DNA of 64,000 bases, from NCBI RefSeq assembly GCF_900230215.1, contig NZ_LT907982.1, positions 1,922,001-1,986,000 of the forward strand, read 5' to 3'. The position numbers and the translations under genes were made by a program. Below the pieces are notes generated by a model. The model ran no database searches and was not told where the DNA came from. It was given only the letters and a program-made list of their open reading frames with translations. Source of the stretch: Jatrophihabitans sp. GAS493 (GTDB lineage Bacteria > Actinomycetota > Actinomycetes > Mycobacteriales > Jatrophihabitantaceae). This document shows positions 8,286 to 17,122 of this stretch, one piece after another; within the stretch, counting starts at the first letter, position 1; the number at the start of each line of letters is the position of its first letter.

Positions 8286-8788
8286 CCGACAACGTTTCCC
8301 CCACAGAACTCCAGCTTGCTGCGGGCGAGCTCGACGAGACGGACAAGAGCCTCATGGTGTCGATCGCTAACATTTTCGACTCCAACGATCCGATGCCCGA
8401 CGGCCTGGTTGCTCGAGTCCAATTTGCCATGACCCTGGATGCTCTGCATACCGAGGTCGCTGAGCTGCAGCGTCTGAGCGCAGGCTCGTTGTCTTACCGA
8501 GGCGAGGGCGCGGACGAGGTGCAGACGGTGACCTTCACCAGCGCCAGTCTGACCACCATGGTCACCATCAGCCCAGTGAGCGCCGGCCAGGTACGAGTGG
8601 ACGGATGGATCGCGCCGGGCGCGGAGGTGGATGTCGAGCTGAGGCAAGAGCACGCATCCCGCAATACCGTGTCGGATGCAGACGGGCGTTTCGTATTCGA
8701 TTCCGTGCCTCGTGGAATGGCGCAGTTCATTCTTCGCGCACTTTCGGAAGGTCGGGCGCTCGTGGTTACGCCGTCTATGGAGCTCTAA
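8282..8788 (+). CDS. Unknown protein of the sigma/CHAT cassette with C-terminal beta-sandwich-like segment
   Basis: 168 residues, not recognised as a whole. The N-terminal 70 residues are acidic and helical. From about residue 95 the sequence alternates hydrophobic strands (QVRVDGWIAPGAEVDVELRQ, then NTVSDADGRFVFDSVPRGMAQFILRA) in the pattern of carboxypeptidase-regulatory or transthyretin-like beta sandwiches. There is no signal peptide or membrane segment. Its place directly after the sigma factor, with overlapping codons, is where an anti-sigma factor usually sits. I therefore infer, without direct evidence, that it could hold the sigma factor or act as adaptor to the CHAT protease. Confidence 0.8.
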   Translation: MTDNVSPTELQLAAGELDETDKSLMVSIANIFDSNDPMPDGLVARVQFAMTLDALHTEVAELQRLSAGSLSYRGEGADEVQTVTFTSASLTTMVTISPVSAGQVRVDGWIAPGAEVDVELRQEHASRNTVSDADGRFVFDSVPRGMAQFILRALSEGRALVVTPSMEL

Positions 8789-8792
8789 GCTG

Positions 8793-11384
8793 GTGCCCGC
8801 CAAGGACGTCGCCTGGCATATAGAAGAGTCAGCGCGATTGCACAGCCGCGGAATCGACCGGTTCAATCTTGGCAGACCAGCCGAGGCGAGTCGGCTTCAT
8901 CGGCGCGCCCTGCGAACCCTTGAGCGGATCAGCGAATCCTTGGTCGAGGAGCATCGACGGCTGGTCGCCATCCAACTGGCCCGCGTCTGGCTGAGTCTCG
9001 CCGTAAGTGACTCGGAGCTGCACGGCGTCGATCGAGGAGCAGTGGCCCTGCAGCAGGCGACCGAGATCGCCGAATACATCGACCACAACGAACTGCGGGC
9101 ATTGGTGCACGGCAACCGTGGCCTGCTCAACGTCAGGGCGGGGCGCCTGGTCGCGGCGCGGGACGAACTCGACAGCGCGGTCAACCTACTGGAACACGTG
9201 TCCGCACTGGACCGGTGCTACTTCCTGAGCAATCGTGGAATCGTCAATCTTTATCTGGGTGATCTGAGACAGTCCGAAGGAGATCTCACGAAGGCGGCGG
9301 AACTCGCGGCCGCGGCCGGACTGAAGGAGTTCGAAGCCGGCGCCCTGCACAATCTCGGATATCTGAGTTTCTTACAAGGGAATCTTCCCAGTGCCCTCAG
9401 CGCGATGGAGAAGGCGGTTGCGGTAGATGTCGGGGGATCGCTGCACGGCGTCTCCCCGTTGGATCGGGCACGAGTTCTCATTGAGGCTGGCCTCGTGCGC
9501 GAGGCAGACGAGGCACTGGCCGAAGCCGCCGAGTTCTTTGCCCGGAATAGATTGGCCCAGGATCTTGGGGAGACCGAACTGGCTCGGGCCGAGTGCGCAC
9601 TATTGACCGGCGACATTCCACGCGCGCGAGCGCTCGCATCGCGGGCCCGCATTCGCTTCAAGCGCCGCGGGAGCGAGCGATGGCGTCGTAGCGCGGAACT
9701 TGTCCTGTTACAGGGTGATCTAGGCGCTGGGCGCCCCGGCTCGCGTCTCGCTCCGCCGGCGCTTCGGCTTGCCTCCGAGCTTGAGGCCGAGGGCCTGCAG
9801 GGTCAGGCAAGGACCGCGCACCTGCTCGCCGCCGAAGCGCTGTTGCGGGCGGGCGATATCGACTCGGCTCGCGACGCGGCCGCGGCGGCTGGACCGGTAC
9901 GAAAGGACGATCCGATCTCGGCCCGGCTCCACACCTATCTGATCCGGGCAAGACTGGACGTCGCCGGCGGCGCTGTCAGGTCCGGACGGCGGGAGATCCG
10001 GACGGGGCTGCAGGAGCTGGCCAGCCACCAGGCCAAGTTCGGTTCGATCGATCTCCAGACGGCAAGCGCGGTGCACGGTCGGAGGCTGGCCGACTTCGAC
10101 CTCTCGCTTGCGCTCAAGAGCGGCCGATCGGCCGGTGTCGTGGCGGCCGGCGAGCGAGCCCGGGCCACCTCGCGTCGTCTGAGGGCCGTCCGGCCACCGG
10201 CCGATGAAATCACTGCCGGCCTGCTGACTCAGCTGCGCAAGACGGTGGAGAGCATGCGTGACCGGGAGTCAGATAGCAGTGCCGGACCGGAGGTTGCCTC
10301 TGGTCGCCATCGGATCAGCGAGCTGCAACGTCAGATCCGAGAACGGGCCTGGACGACGGACGGCGGTGGTGAATCCGATCGACCGGTGTCGATCCCCGAG
10401 ATCGAAGGCGCGCTCTACGAGGATGACGCGGTGATGCTGATGTTCGTGAGCTCAGACGACGCGCTGCACGCGGTGATTCTGCAGGCGTCGGGGGCATCGA
10501 TTCGGGCTGTACAGCAACCGTTGTCAGATGTGGTAGATCGGATCAGCCGGATCAGAGCAGACCTGGACGGCCTGGCCAACGACTTGCTGCCGGTACAGCT
10601 GAGAACTGTGGTCGGGGCGTCGCTTCGATCGTCGCTCAATTGGCTTGACCAGACACTACTCGGCGCGTTCGACTTGGACGGGCGGGAGTTGGTCATCGTG
10701 CCAACCGGTGCGCTGAGCGCGATTCCGTGGAATTCCCTTCCCTCGCTACGTGGCACCCCGGTCGTCGTTACCCCGTCGGCGACTGCCTGGCTGAGTGCTC
10801 GAGGAGTAAGCGCGGTCGCCGGGGTGGTGACAGCCGTGGCCGGGCCTGGACTCGCTATGGCTGAGGACGAGGCGTCTTCGGTGGCGGGGGTCTGGGGCCG
10901 CCAGGGTCGCTCGGTGGTAGGTGCAGTGGCCAACCAAAAGACGTTCGCCGCCAATATGGTCGAGAGTTCCGTGTTGCATGTCGCCGCGCATGGTCGTCAT
11001 CAGATGGACAGCCCGCTTTTCTCCTCGATACGACTGGCCGACGGACCGCTCTTCGCCTACGAGTTGGATCAGATCAGCCGCGTCCCCGAGCACGTCATCC
11101 TGGCCGCCTGCGAGCTCGGACTGGCAACCGTCGGCCCGGGTGATGAGGCGCTCGGACTGACTAGCGTCCTGCTGCACTGGGGCAGCCAGTGCGTTGTATC
11201 CGGGGTGGCCCGAGTGGCCGACGACGCGGCAGCGAGCGTCATGGTGGACTATCACCGACGGCTGGCCAAGGGTGTGCGGTCGTCGCAGGCCTTGGCCGAC
11301 TCGATCGCCGACTTCGATGGGGCGGCTCCGATTCCGTTCGTCTGTTTCGGCGCGGCGTATTCAGCTGCTCCTACCTCTGCCTAG
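8793..11384 (+). CDS. TPR-CHAT domain protein (caspase-like cysteine protease)
   Basis: 863 residues from the GTG at 8793, four bases after the preceding stop. An in-frame ATG at 8676 lies deep inside the previous gene and is less likely. Residues of about 10-480 are helical repeats of TPR type (for example GIDRFNLGRPAEASRLHRRA and ALHNLGYLSFLQGNLPSALS). The C-terminal CHAT domain spans about 585-860. Its catalytic dyad is visible: His733 in LHVAAHGRH and Cys773 in VILAACELG. CHAT proteases are caspase relatives, some of which act in bacterial defence after a sensor is triggered. No target is identifiable here. It is the last gene of the four-gene cassette; the most natural reading is that it processes a cassette partner. 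Confidence 0.9.
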   Translation: MPAKDVAWHIEESARLHSRGIDRFNLGRPAEASRLHRRALRTLERISESLVEEHRRLVAIQLARVWLSLAVSDSELHGVDRGAVALQQATEIAEYIDHNELRALVHGNRGLLNVRAGRLVAARDELDSAVNLLEHVSALDRCYFLSNRGIVNLYLGDLRQSEGDLTKAAELAAAAGLKEFEAGALHNLGYLSFLQGNLPSALSAMEKAVAVDVGGSLHGVSPLDRARVLIEAGLVREADEALAEAAEFFARNRLAQDLGETELARAECALLTGDIPRARALASRARIRFKRRGSERWRRSAELVLLQGDLGAGRPGSRLAPPALRLASELEAEGLQGQARTAHLLAAEALLRAGDIDSARDAAAAAGPVRKDDPISARLHTYLIRARLDVAGGAVRSGRREIRTGLQELASHQAKFGSIDLQTASAVHGRRLADFDLSLALKSGRSAGVVAAGERARATSRRLRAVRPPADEITAGLLTQLRKTVESMRDRESDSSAGPEVASGRHRISELQRQIRERAWTTDGGGESDRPVSIPEIEGALYEDDAVMLMFVSSDDALHAVILQASGASIRAVQQPLSDVVDRISRIRADLDGLANDLLPVQLRTVVGASLRSSLNWLDQTLLGAFDLDGRELVIVPTGALSAIPWNSLPSLRGTPVVVTPSATAWLSARGVSAVAGVVTAVAGPGLAMAEDEASSVAGVWGRQGRSVVGAVANQKTFAANMVESSVLHVAAHGRHQMDSPLFSSIRLADGPLFAYELDQISRVPEHVILAACELGLATVGPGDEALGLTSVLLHWGSQCVVSGVARVADDAAASVMVDYHRRLAKGVRSSQALADSIADFDGAAPIPFVCFGAAYSAAPTSA

Positions 11385-11404
11385 CGAGCCCGTCCGAGCG
11401 GGAT

Positions 11405-11434
11405 TTGGTGTCTGATGGCTGCTCGACGTACTGT
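11405..11434 (+). promoter_or_regulatory. Possible promoter for rplJ-rplL
   Basis: TTGGTG at 11405-11410 and TACTGT at 11429-11434 are 18 bases apart, resembling a housekeeping sigma promoter. A local promoter would be needed because a terminator and the CHAT cassette separate rplJ from the upstream ribosomal genes. The match is moderate. Confidence 0.35.
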
Positions 11435-11569
11435 AGGTAACTGATCCACCAAAGACCGCTGGTTGCTGCATGCGCACATGCAGCTGAACAACTCTGGAGC
11501 GCCAGAGCGGCCCGCGCAGGATGGACGGTTCGGTTCTGCCGCGTGCCCTCGGGTGCGTGAGGCAAATCC

Positions 11570-11606
11570 CGCCCCGTGCGCCCTGCGCCGGGGCGTTTCT
11601 TCGTTT
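11570..11606 (+). promoter_or_regulatory. rplJ leader hairpin, possible attenuator
   Basis: CGCCCCG (11570-11576) pairs with CGGGGCG (11589-11595) around a further GCG/CGC pairing, followed by TTTCTTCGTTT. This looks like a terminator-type stem with a U-rich tail about 45 bases before rplJ. It sits where L10(L12) autoregulatory leaders lie in other bacteria. Whether it binds L10 is not visible. Confidence 0.45.
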
Positions 11607-11648
11607 CGTGATGAGTTCGCCCAGCCAGACATCACGAGAGGAGGACGA

Positions 11649-12296
11649 ATGCCGAACACCGAGAAGGTCTCCGCCGTAGCCGAGATCGCTGAGCAGTTCA
11701 CCAACTCATCGGCCGCTGTGATCACCGAATACCGTGGTCTCACGGTCAAGCAGGTCGGTGCCCTGCGCCGGACGCTCGGAAGCGAAACCACTTACGCCGT
11801 CGTCAAGAACACGCTCACCAAGCGTGCCGCGGCCGACGCTGGGATCGCGATCGACGACAGCCTGCTGGTCGGACCGACCGCCATCGCGTTCGTCAAGGGT
11901 GACACCGTCGAGGCAGCTAAGAGCCTCCGCGATTTCGCCAAGGCGAACCCGCTGCTGGTCATCAAGGGCGGTGTGCTCGACGGTAAGTCGCTCACAGCGG
12001 CCGAGATCACCAAGATGGCCGACCTCGAGTCGCGCGAAGTCCTGCTGGCCAAGGTCGCTGGCGGCCTGAAGGCGCTGCCGACCCGTGCAGCCGGCCTGTT
12101 CCAGGCTCCGCTGTCGCAGATGGCCCGCCTGGCCAAGGCGCTGGAGGAGAAGAAGCCCGCCGAGGCTGCCGCTCCTGCCGCGTCCGAATCAGCACCGCTG
12201 GTGAAGGATTTCACCGCAGAAGAGGCTCCGGCCGACGCTGTTGAGATCGACACCGCCGTTGCCGAGTCCGAAGCATCCGCCGAGCCGGCGGAGTAG
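11649..12296 (+). CDS. rplJ: 50S ribosomal protein L10
   Basis: 215 residues from the ATG at 11649, preceded by AGAGGAGGACGA. The L10 core is clear ([20 protein letters not shown], then [18 protein letters not shown] and [13 protein letters not shown]). An Ala/Glu-rich C-terminal tail of about 35 residues goes beyond the usual 170-180 residue length, as in other actinobacteria. L10 anchors the L7/L12 stalk to 23S rRNA. The open frame extends upstream to 11463, but that part is the leader region, not conserved protein. Confidence 0.96.
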   Translation: MPNTEKVSAVAEIAEQFTNSSAAVITEYRGLTVKQVGALRRTLGSETTYAVVKNTLTKRAAADAGIAIDDSLLVGPTAIAFVKGDTVEAAKSLRDFAKANPLLVIKGGVLDGKSLTAAEITKMADLESREVLLAKVAGGLKALPTRAAGLFQAPLSQMARLAKALEEKKPAEAAAPAASESAPLVKDFTAEEAPADAVEIDTAVAESEASAEPAE

Positions 12297-12387
12297 TAAC
12301 CCCATCCCATCGCGTCCCGGGATCAACCCGACGATGCGATATCAACGCCGGCTCACCGGCAAGAAGTAGAAAACGAAAGGAACCATC

Positions 12388-12771
12388 ATGGCGAAACTCA
12401 GCACTGACGACCTGCTTGACGCGTTCAAGGAGATGACCCTGCTCGAGCTCTCGGACTTCGTGAAGCAGTTCGAGGAGACCTTCGACGTAACCGCCGCCGC
12501 TCCGGTCGCCGTTGCCGGCCCGGCCGGTCCGGCTGCGACCGCTGAGGCCGCTGAGGAGCAGGACGAGTTCGACGTCATCCTCGAAGCCGCTGGCGGCACC
12601 AAGATCCAGGTCATCAAGGAGGTGCGCACGCTCACGAACCTGGGCCTCAAGGAGGCCAAGGACCTCGTCGACGGCGCCCCGAAGGCTGTTCTGGAGAAGG
12701 TCAACAAGGAAGCTGCCGAGAAGGCCAAGGCCGCTCTCGAAGGCGCCGGCGCGACGGTCACCGTCAAGTAA
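12388..12771 (+). CDS. rplL: 50S ribosomal protein L7/L12
   Basis: 127 residues. The N-terminal dimerisation domain ([20 protein letters not shown]) is joined by an Ala/Pro hinge to the C-terminal factor-binding domain ([20 protein letters not shown] onward, ending [12 protein letters not shown]). It forms the flexible stalk that recruits translation factors. It lies 91 bases after rplJ with an AAAGGA site, and a strong terminator follows. Confidence 0.97.
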   Translation: MAKLSTDDLLDAFKEMTLLELSDFVKQFEETFDVTAAAPVAVAGPAGPAATAEAAEEQDEFDVILEAAGGTKIQVIKEVRTLTNLGLKEAKDLVDGAPKAVLEKVNKEAAEKAKAALEGAGATVTVK

Positions 12772-12821
12772 CTCGCCTCACCCACGCTGGGCCGGACGGC
12801 GCAGCTAGCGAGGTATTTCTT

Positions 12822-12868
12822 AAGAAGGAGCGGCACCTGTCACGGGTGCCGCTCCTTCTTGCTTTTCC
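12822..12868 (+). terminator. Rho-independent terminator after rplL
   Basis: A perfect 16-bp stem, AAGAAGGAGCGGCACC (12822-12837) with its complement (12845-12860), closes a seven-base loop and is followed by GCTTTTCCCC. It separates ribosomal genes from the mce operon. Confidence 0.9.
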
Positions 12869-13165
12869 CCTGAATTAATCTGTGGTTCATCCCGTTGTGT
12901 GCGTATCGTCACATCAAGATTTGGATAGTTTTTTCCGCTCGATGGTGACTCGTACGGTTACCGAGCAGTAGGTTGCTCTAGGTGGGTTGCCTGCGTCACA
13001 CCTCTGCGTGTGCACACAACTACTGGCCTGCCGATTGTCTGGCTGGCTAGTCCGTCTTGCGCAGGCGTCACGGCGAAAGACGTGGCACCATCGAGCAGCA
13101 CCGGACAGCGAAGCTGTGTGAGAAGTACCTGTGGAATGCAGTAAATCGGATCGTTAGGAGACAGC
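12869..13165. other. Intergenic region upstream of the mce operon
   Basis: About 300 bases without a gene. It must contain the mce promoter, but I see no convincing -35/-10 pair. A GTTAGGAG ribosome site precedes the GTG start of mceG. No operator-like palindrome stands out. Confidence 0.4.
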
Positions 13166-14239
13166 GTGGGAGTCGAGGTCGCGGTCGAAGGGCTGTCCAA
13201 GTCCTTCGGTAAGCAGCTCATCTGGGGCGACGTCTCTCTCACCCTCCCGCCCGGCGAGATCTCCGTCCTGCTCGGCCCTTCGGGCACCGGCAAATCGGTG
13301 TTTCTGAAGTCCCTGATCGGCCTGTTGAAGCCCGAACGCGGCTCCATCGTCATCAAGGACACCAACCTCGTGCGCTGCAGCGAGCAGCAGATGTACGAGA
13401 CCCGCAAGCTCTTCGGTGTTCTCTTCCAGGACGGCGCCCTCTTCGGCTCCATGAATCTCTTCGACAACATCGCCTTCCCGCTGCGCGAGCACACGCGCAA
13501 GAAGGAGAAGGAGATCGCGGCGATCGTCAACGAGAAGATGGCGATGGTCGGCCTGGAGGGCACCGAGTCCAAGCTTCCCGGGGAGATCTCCGGCGGTATG
13601 CGCAAGCGGGCCGGCATCGCCCGGGCTCTGGTGCTCGACCCCGAGATCATCCTCTTCGACGAGCCTGACTCCGGTCTCGACCCGGTGCGCGTGGCCTACA
13701 TCAGCCAGCTGATCGTCGACCTCAACGCCCAGACCGACGCCACGTTCCTGATCGTCACCCACGACATCGGCATCGCCCGTACCGTGCCGGACAACGTTGG
13801 AATGCTCTTCCGCCGCGAGCTCGTCATGTTCGGTCCCCGCGAGGTGCTGCTCACCAGCGACGAGCCGGTGGTCAAGCAGTTCCTCAACGGCCGGCGCGAG
13901 GGCCCGATCGGTATGAGTGAGGAGAAGGACGTCGCGCTCATGGCCGCCGAGATCGAGCGGGCCAGGAACGCGCCGGAACCGCACCCGCTGGCCGGTGCCA
14001 AGGGATCGGGCGGCCCCGGTCTGCCGCCTCAGCTGCAGCCCTCCCACGGCCTGCCGCAGCGAGCTGCCGTCGCCCGTCGCCAGCAGCGCGTCCTGGAGAT
14101 GCTGCACACCCTCCCCGAGGCGGCACAGGCCGCGGTGAAGGCTGCGCTCGCTCAGGAACACGAAGAGGACCGCCTTCGCCGTCTCGCCGAGATGTCCGAT
14201 GACTACCAGACCCAGACAATTCCGGTCGGCACTATCTGA
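13166..14239 (+). CDS. mceG: Mce transporter ATP-binding protein (MceG/Mkl-like)
   Basis: 357 residues. Walker A is GPSGTGKS at residues 37-44, the ABC signature EISGGMRKRAGIARAL is near 136-151, and Walker B with the catalytic glutamate follows (ILFDEPDSGLDP). A C-terminal extension of about 100 charged residues resembles that of mycobacterial MceG. The protein hydrolyses ATP to drive lipid transfer by the YrbE/Mce complex. The start is the GTG at 13166 after a TTAGGAG site. The next gene overlaps its stop by one base. In M. tuberculosis mceG stands alone at the same chromosomal place, between rplL and rpoB. Confidence 0.93.
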   Translation: MGVEVAVEGLSKSFGKQLIWGDVSLTLPPGEISVLLGPSGTGKSVFLKSLIGLLKPERGSIVIKDTNLVRCSEQQMYETRKLFGVLFQDGALFGSMNLFDNIAFPLREHTRKKEKEIAAIVNEKMAMVGLEGTESKLPGEISGGMRKRAGIARALVLDPEIILFDEPDSGLDPVRVAYISQLIVDLNAQTDATFLIVTHDIGIARTVPDNVGMLFRRELVMFGPREVLLTSDEPVVKQFLNGRREGPIGMSEEKDVALMAAEIERARNAPEPHPLAGAKGSGGPGLPPQLQPSHGLPQRAAVARRQQRVLEMLHTLPEAAQAAVKAALAQEHEEDRLRRLAEMSDDYQTQTIPVGTI

Positions 14240-15018
14240 TGGCTGCCACGTTCGCACCCCTGGCCGGGGTGAAACAGGCTGGACGCCTGTTCGCACTCTT
14301 CCTGGAAGTGGGACGGCTTACCTTCAAGCGCCCATTCCAGTTCCGGGAATTCGTCCAACAGTCCTGGTTCGTCGCCAGCGTCACCGTCGTCCCGACGGCT
14401 CTGGTCGCCATTCCGTTCGGAGCGGTCATCGCCCTGCAGATCGGAAGCCTCACCCGCCAGATCGGGGCTCAGTCCTTCACCGGTGCGGCCAGTGTGGTGG
14501 CGGTTGTCCAGCAGGCCGGACCGATCGTGGTCGCGCTGCTGATCGCCGGCGCTGGTGGCTCGGCGATCTGTGCCGACCTCGGCAGCCGCAAGATCCGCGA
14601 CGAACTGGACGCAATGGAGGTGCTCGGCATCTCGCCGGTGCAGCGGCTGGTCGTGCCTCGCGTGCTGGCGACGATGCTGGTCGCGGTAGCGCTCAACGGT
14701 CTCGTCGACGTCGTCGGGGTCGCCGGTGGCTACTTCTTCAACGTCATCCTGCAGGGCGGGACGCCAGGCGCCTACCTCTCCAGCTTCTCGGCCCTGGCCC
14801 AGATCTCCGACCTCTGGTCGGGTGAGCTGAAGGCGCTGCTCTTCGGAGCCATCGCCGGTGTGGTCGCCGCGTTCAAGGGCCTGAACGTCGGTGGTGGCCC
14901 GAAGGGCGTCGGTGACGCGGTGAACGAGTCCGTCGTCATCACCTTCCTGCTCCTCTTCTTCGTCAACTTCAGTGTCACCGCGGTGCTGCTGCAGATCATC
15001 CCGGCGAAGGGGTCATAG
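14239..15018 (+). CDS. yrbEA: YrbE/MlaE-type permease subunit A of the Mce transporter
   Basis: 259 residues with the MlaE permease pattern. An amphipathic N-terminal helix is followed by about five to six hydrophobic segments (for example VASVTVVPTALVAIPFGAVI and GPIVVALLIAGAGGSAICAD). The conserved cytoplasmic coupling stretch is DLGSRKIRDELDAMEVLGI. It forms the membrane channel with YrbEB and is powered by the ATPase encoded just upstream. The ATG overlaps the mceG stop (TGATG). Confidence 0.92.
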   Translation: MAATFAPLAGVKQAGRLFALFLEVGRLTFKRPFQFREFVQQSWFVASVTVVPTALVAIPFGAVIALQIGSLTRQIGAQSFTGAASVVAVVQQAGPIVVALLIAGAGGSAICADLGSRKIRDELDAMEVLGISPVQRLVVPRVLATMLVAVALNGLVDVVGVAGGYFFNVILQGGTPGAYLSSFSALAQISDLWSGELKALLFGAIAGVVAAFKGLNVGGGPKGVGDAVNESVVITFLLLFFVNFSVTAVLLQIIPAKGS

Positions 15019-15860
15019 TGGCCAACACCTTCACCGACGGCGCCCGCAAGGCCTTCCGCTGGCCCGGCGCCCAGCTCGAGCAGTGGGGCGAGCAGCTCTC
15101 CTTCTATGTGCGCGCCCTTATCTGGATTCCGCGCACCCTCAAGCGGTACCTCCGCGAAGTCATGCGGCTGCTGGCCGAGGTCACCTTCGGCACCGGAGCG
15201 CTTGCGGTCATCGGCGGCACCATCGGCGTCATCACCTTCATGTGTTTCTTCGTGGGCACGCAGGTCGGTCTGCAGGGCTACCAGGCTCTGAACCAGATCG
15301 GTACCAGCGCCTTCACCGGCTTCATCTCGGCGTACCTCAATACTCGTGAGATCGCCCCGCTGGTCGCCGGCTTGGCGTTGTCGGCCACCGTCGGCTGCGG
15401 CTTCACCGCTCAGCTCGGCGCCATGCGGATCAGCGAGGAGATCGACGCGCTCGAGGTCATGGCGATCCCGAGCATCCCGTTCCTGGTCACCACCCGGATC
15501 ATCGCCGGCTTCATCGCGGTCATCCCGCTCTACGTGATCGGCCTGCTCGCCTCATACTTCTCGACGCGGTTCGTGACGACGGTGTATTTCGGGCAGTCGG
15601 CCGGTACCTATGACCATTACTTCAATCTCTTCCTGCCTCCCGAAGACGTGCTCTGGTCGTTCTTCAAGGTGCTCGTCTTCTCGGTCGTACTGGTGCTCAG
15701 CCACTGCTACTACGGCTACACGGCCAAGGGTGGTCCGGCTGGCGTGGGTGTGGCCGTCGGTAAGGCGGTCCGGACCGCGATCGTTGCCGTCACCATTACC
15801 GACTTCTTCCTCTCGCTCGCGATCTGGGGCGCCTCGACCACGGTTCGGATTGCGGGGTAG
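15018..15860 (+). CDS. yrbEB: YrbE/MlaE-type permease subunit B of the Mce transporter
   Basis: 280 residues. The same permease family as its neighbour, with the coupling segment TAQLGAMRISEEIDALEVMA and several transmembrane helices (TIGVITFMCFFVGTQVG, IIAGFIAVIPLYVIGLLASY). The GTG start overlaps the yrbEA stop region, and the stop overlaps the start of mceA. Paired permeases A and B are the rule in actinobacterial mce loci. Confidence 0.92.
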   Translation: MANTFTDGARKAFRWPGAQLEQWGEQLSFYVRALIWIPRTLKRYLREVMRLLAEVTFGTGALAVIGGTIGVITFMCFFVGTQVGLQGYQALNQIGTSAFTGFISAYLNTREIAPLVAGLALSATVGCGFTAQLGAMRISEEIDALEVMAIPSIPFLVTTRIIAGFIAVIPLYVIGLLASYFSTRFVTTVYFGQSAGTYDHYFNLFLPPEDVLWSFFKVLVFSVVLVLSHCYYGYTAKGGPAGVGVAVGKAVRTAIVAVTITDFFLSLAIWGASTTVRIAG

Positions 15861-17122
15861 TGGCGATGAATGCAACCCGTATCAAGATGCGTATCTACGG
15901 CGTCATCTTCCTGGTCGTGCTGCTGGGCCTGGTCGGTCTGTCGATCGCCGCGTACCAGAAGCGATTCACCAAGGTCACCGATGTCGTGCTCAAGACCGAC
16001 TTCACCGGAAATCAGCTGCAACCGCAGTCGGACGTGAAGGTGCGCGGTATCGAGGTCGGCGAGGTCCGTGCGATCCACGCCACGACCACTGGGGCGAACG
16101 TCGAACTGGCGCTGGACCCGTCGAAGCTCGACCTGGTGCCGAGCAACGTGCTGGCGCAGTTGTTGCCGAAGACTCTCTTCGGTGAGCAGTACGTGGCCCT
16201 GATCCTGCCCGAGAACCCTGAGGGGAACATCGAGGCCGGTGACACGATCCACCAGGACACGAGCTACCAAGCTGCCCAGATCTCGGACCTGCTGCGGCAC
16301 ACACAGCCGGTCCTGGACGCCCTGAGCCCGGCCGAGCTGAACGCGACGCTGACCGCGCTGGCTACCGCGCTGCGCGGCCGAGGCGATCAGATCGGGCAGA
16401 GCCTGGTCAAACTGGATATCTACCTGAAGAAGTTGAACCCGAGTGTTCCGCAGTTGGCCACTGACCTGGTGAACATCGGCAAAGTCGCAGCCACCTATGA
16501 CGCCGCGCTGCCGGACATCCTGTCGACGCTGGACCACCTGCGTACCACCTCGGCCACGATCACTACCAAGAGCGCCGCGCTGGCGAACTTCCTGACACTG
16601 GGCACCAGCACCTCGGATGCGCTGACCGCGTTCTTCAAGGCCAATGGCAACCAGATCATCAATCTGGCGTCTACGTCCGTGCCGGTACTTCAGCTCTTCG
16701 CCAAGTACGCGCCGGAGTACACCTGCATTCTGTCCGCGACAACCAAGCTCGACAAGAATGCTCAGGCGGCCTTTGCCGGTGGAGTCGTGAAGGTGACCGT
16801 TCGCTCGACCCAGCCGATGGGGCGCTACCTGGCCGGCGACGAACCGAAGGTTGTCAGCGCTCCGCCGAGCTGCAGTGCTCCGCTTGGCAAGAAGTTCGAC
16901 GACGGTGCAGCACCCTACGGCGGTACTGGTTCGGGGGCATACACAAAGCCAAGCACAACGATCCCCGGAACCTTCGGACCGAATAGCCTGGCTGAGCGGC
17001 AGCTCATCGGCGCGGTGGTGGCGGCGCAGACCGGCACCGAGCCGTCCGATGTAACTGACATATCCACGATTGTCGCCGGGCCGATCCTGCGCGGAAGCAG
17101 TGTGGAGGTGAGTGCGAAATGA
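15860..17122 (+). CDS. mceA: Mce family protein A (MlaD/MCE domain)
   Basis: 420 residues. An N-terminal transmembrane anchor (IYGVIFLVVLLGLVGLSIAA) is followed by the MCE domain (about residues 38-115, with the DVKVRGIEVGEV core) and a long helical region that in characterised Mce proteins forms a tube for lipids. A C-terminal tail has two cysteines and a Gly/Thr/Pro-rich section. GTG start overlapping yrbEB; an in-frame ATG lies six bases on. First of six mce genes. Confidence 0.92.
   Translation: MAMNATRIKMRIYGVIFLVVLLGLVGLSIAAYQKRFTKVTDVVLKTDFTGNQLQPQSDVKVRGIEVGEVRAIHATTTGANVELALDPSKLDLVPSNVLAQLLPKTLFGEQYVALILPENPEGNIEAGDTIHQDTSYQAAQISDLLRHTQPVLDALSPAELNATLTALATALRGRGDQIGQSLVKLDIYLKKLNPSVPQLATDLVNIGKVAATYDAALPDILSTLDHLRTTSATITTKSAALANFLTLGTSTSDALTAFFKANGNQIINLASTSVPVLQLFAKYAPEYTCILSATTKLDKNAQAAFAGGVVKVTVRSTQPMGRYLAGDEPKVVSAPPSCSAPLGKKFDDGAAPYGGTGSGAYTKPSTTIPGTFGPNSLAERQLIGAVVAAQTGTEPSDVTDISTIVAGPILRGSSVEVSAK

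Noticed and set aside
11463-11648. N-terminal extension of rplJ by 62 residues
   Set aside because: It covers the leader hairpin, lacks conservation with L10, and a strong AGGAGG site precedes the ATG at 11649.
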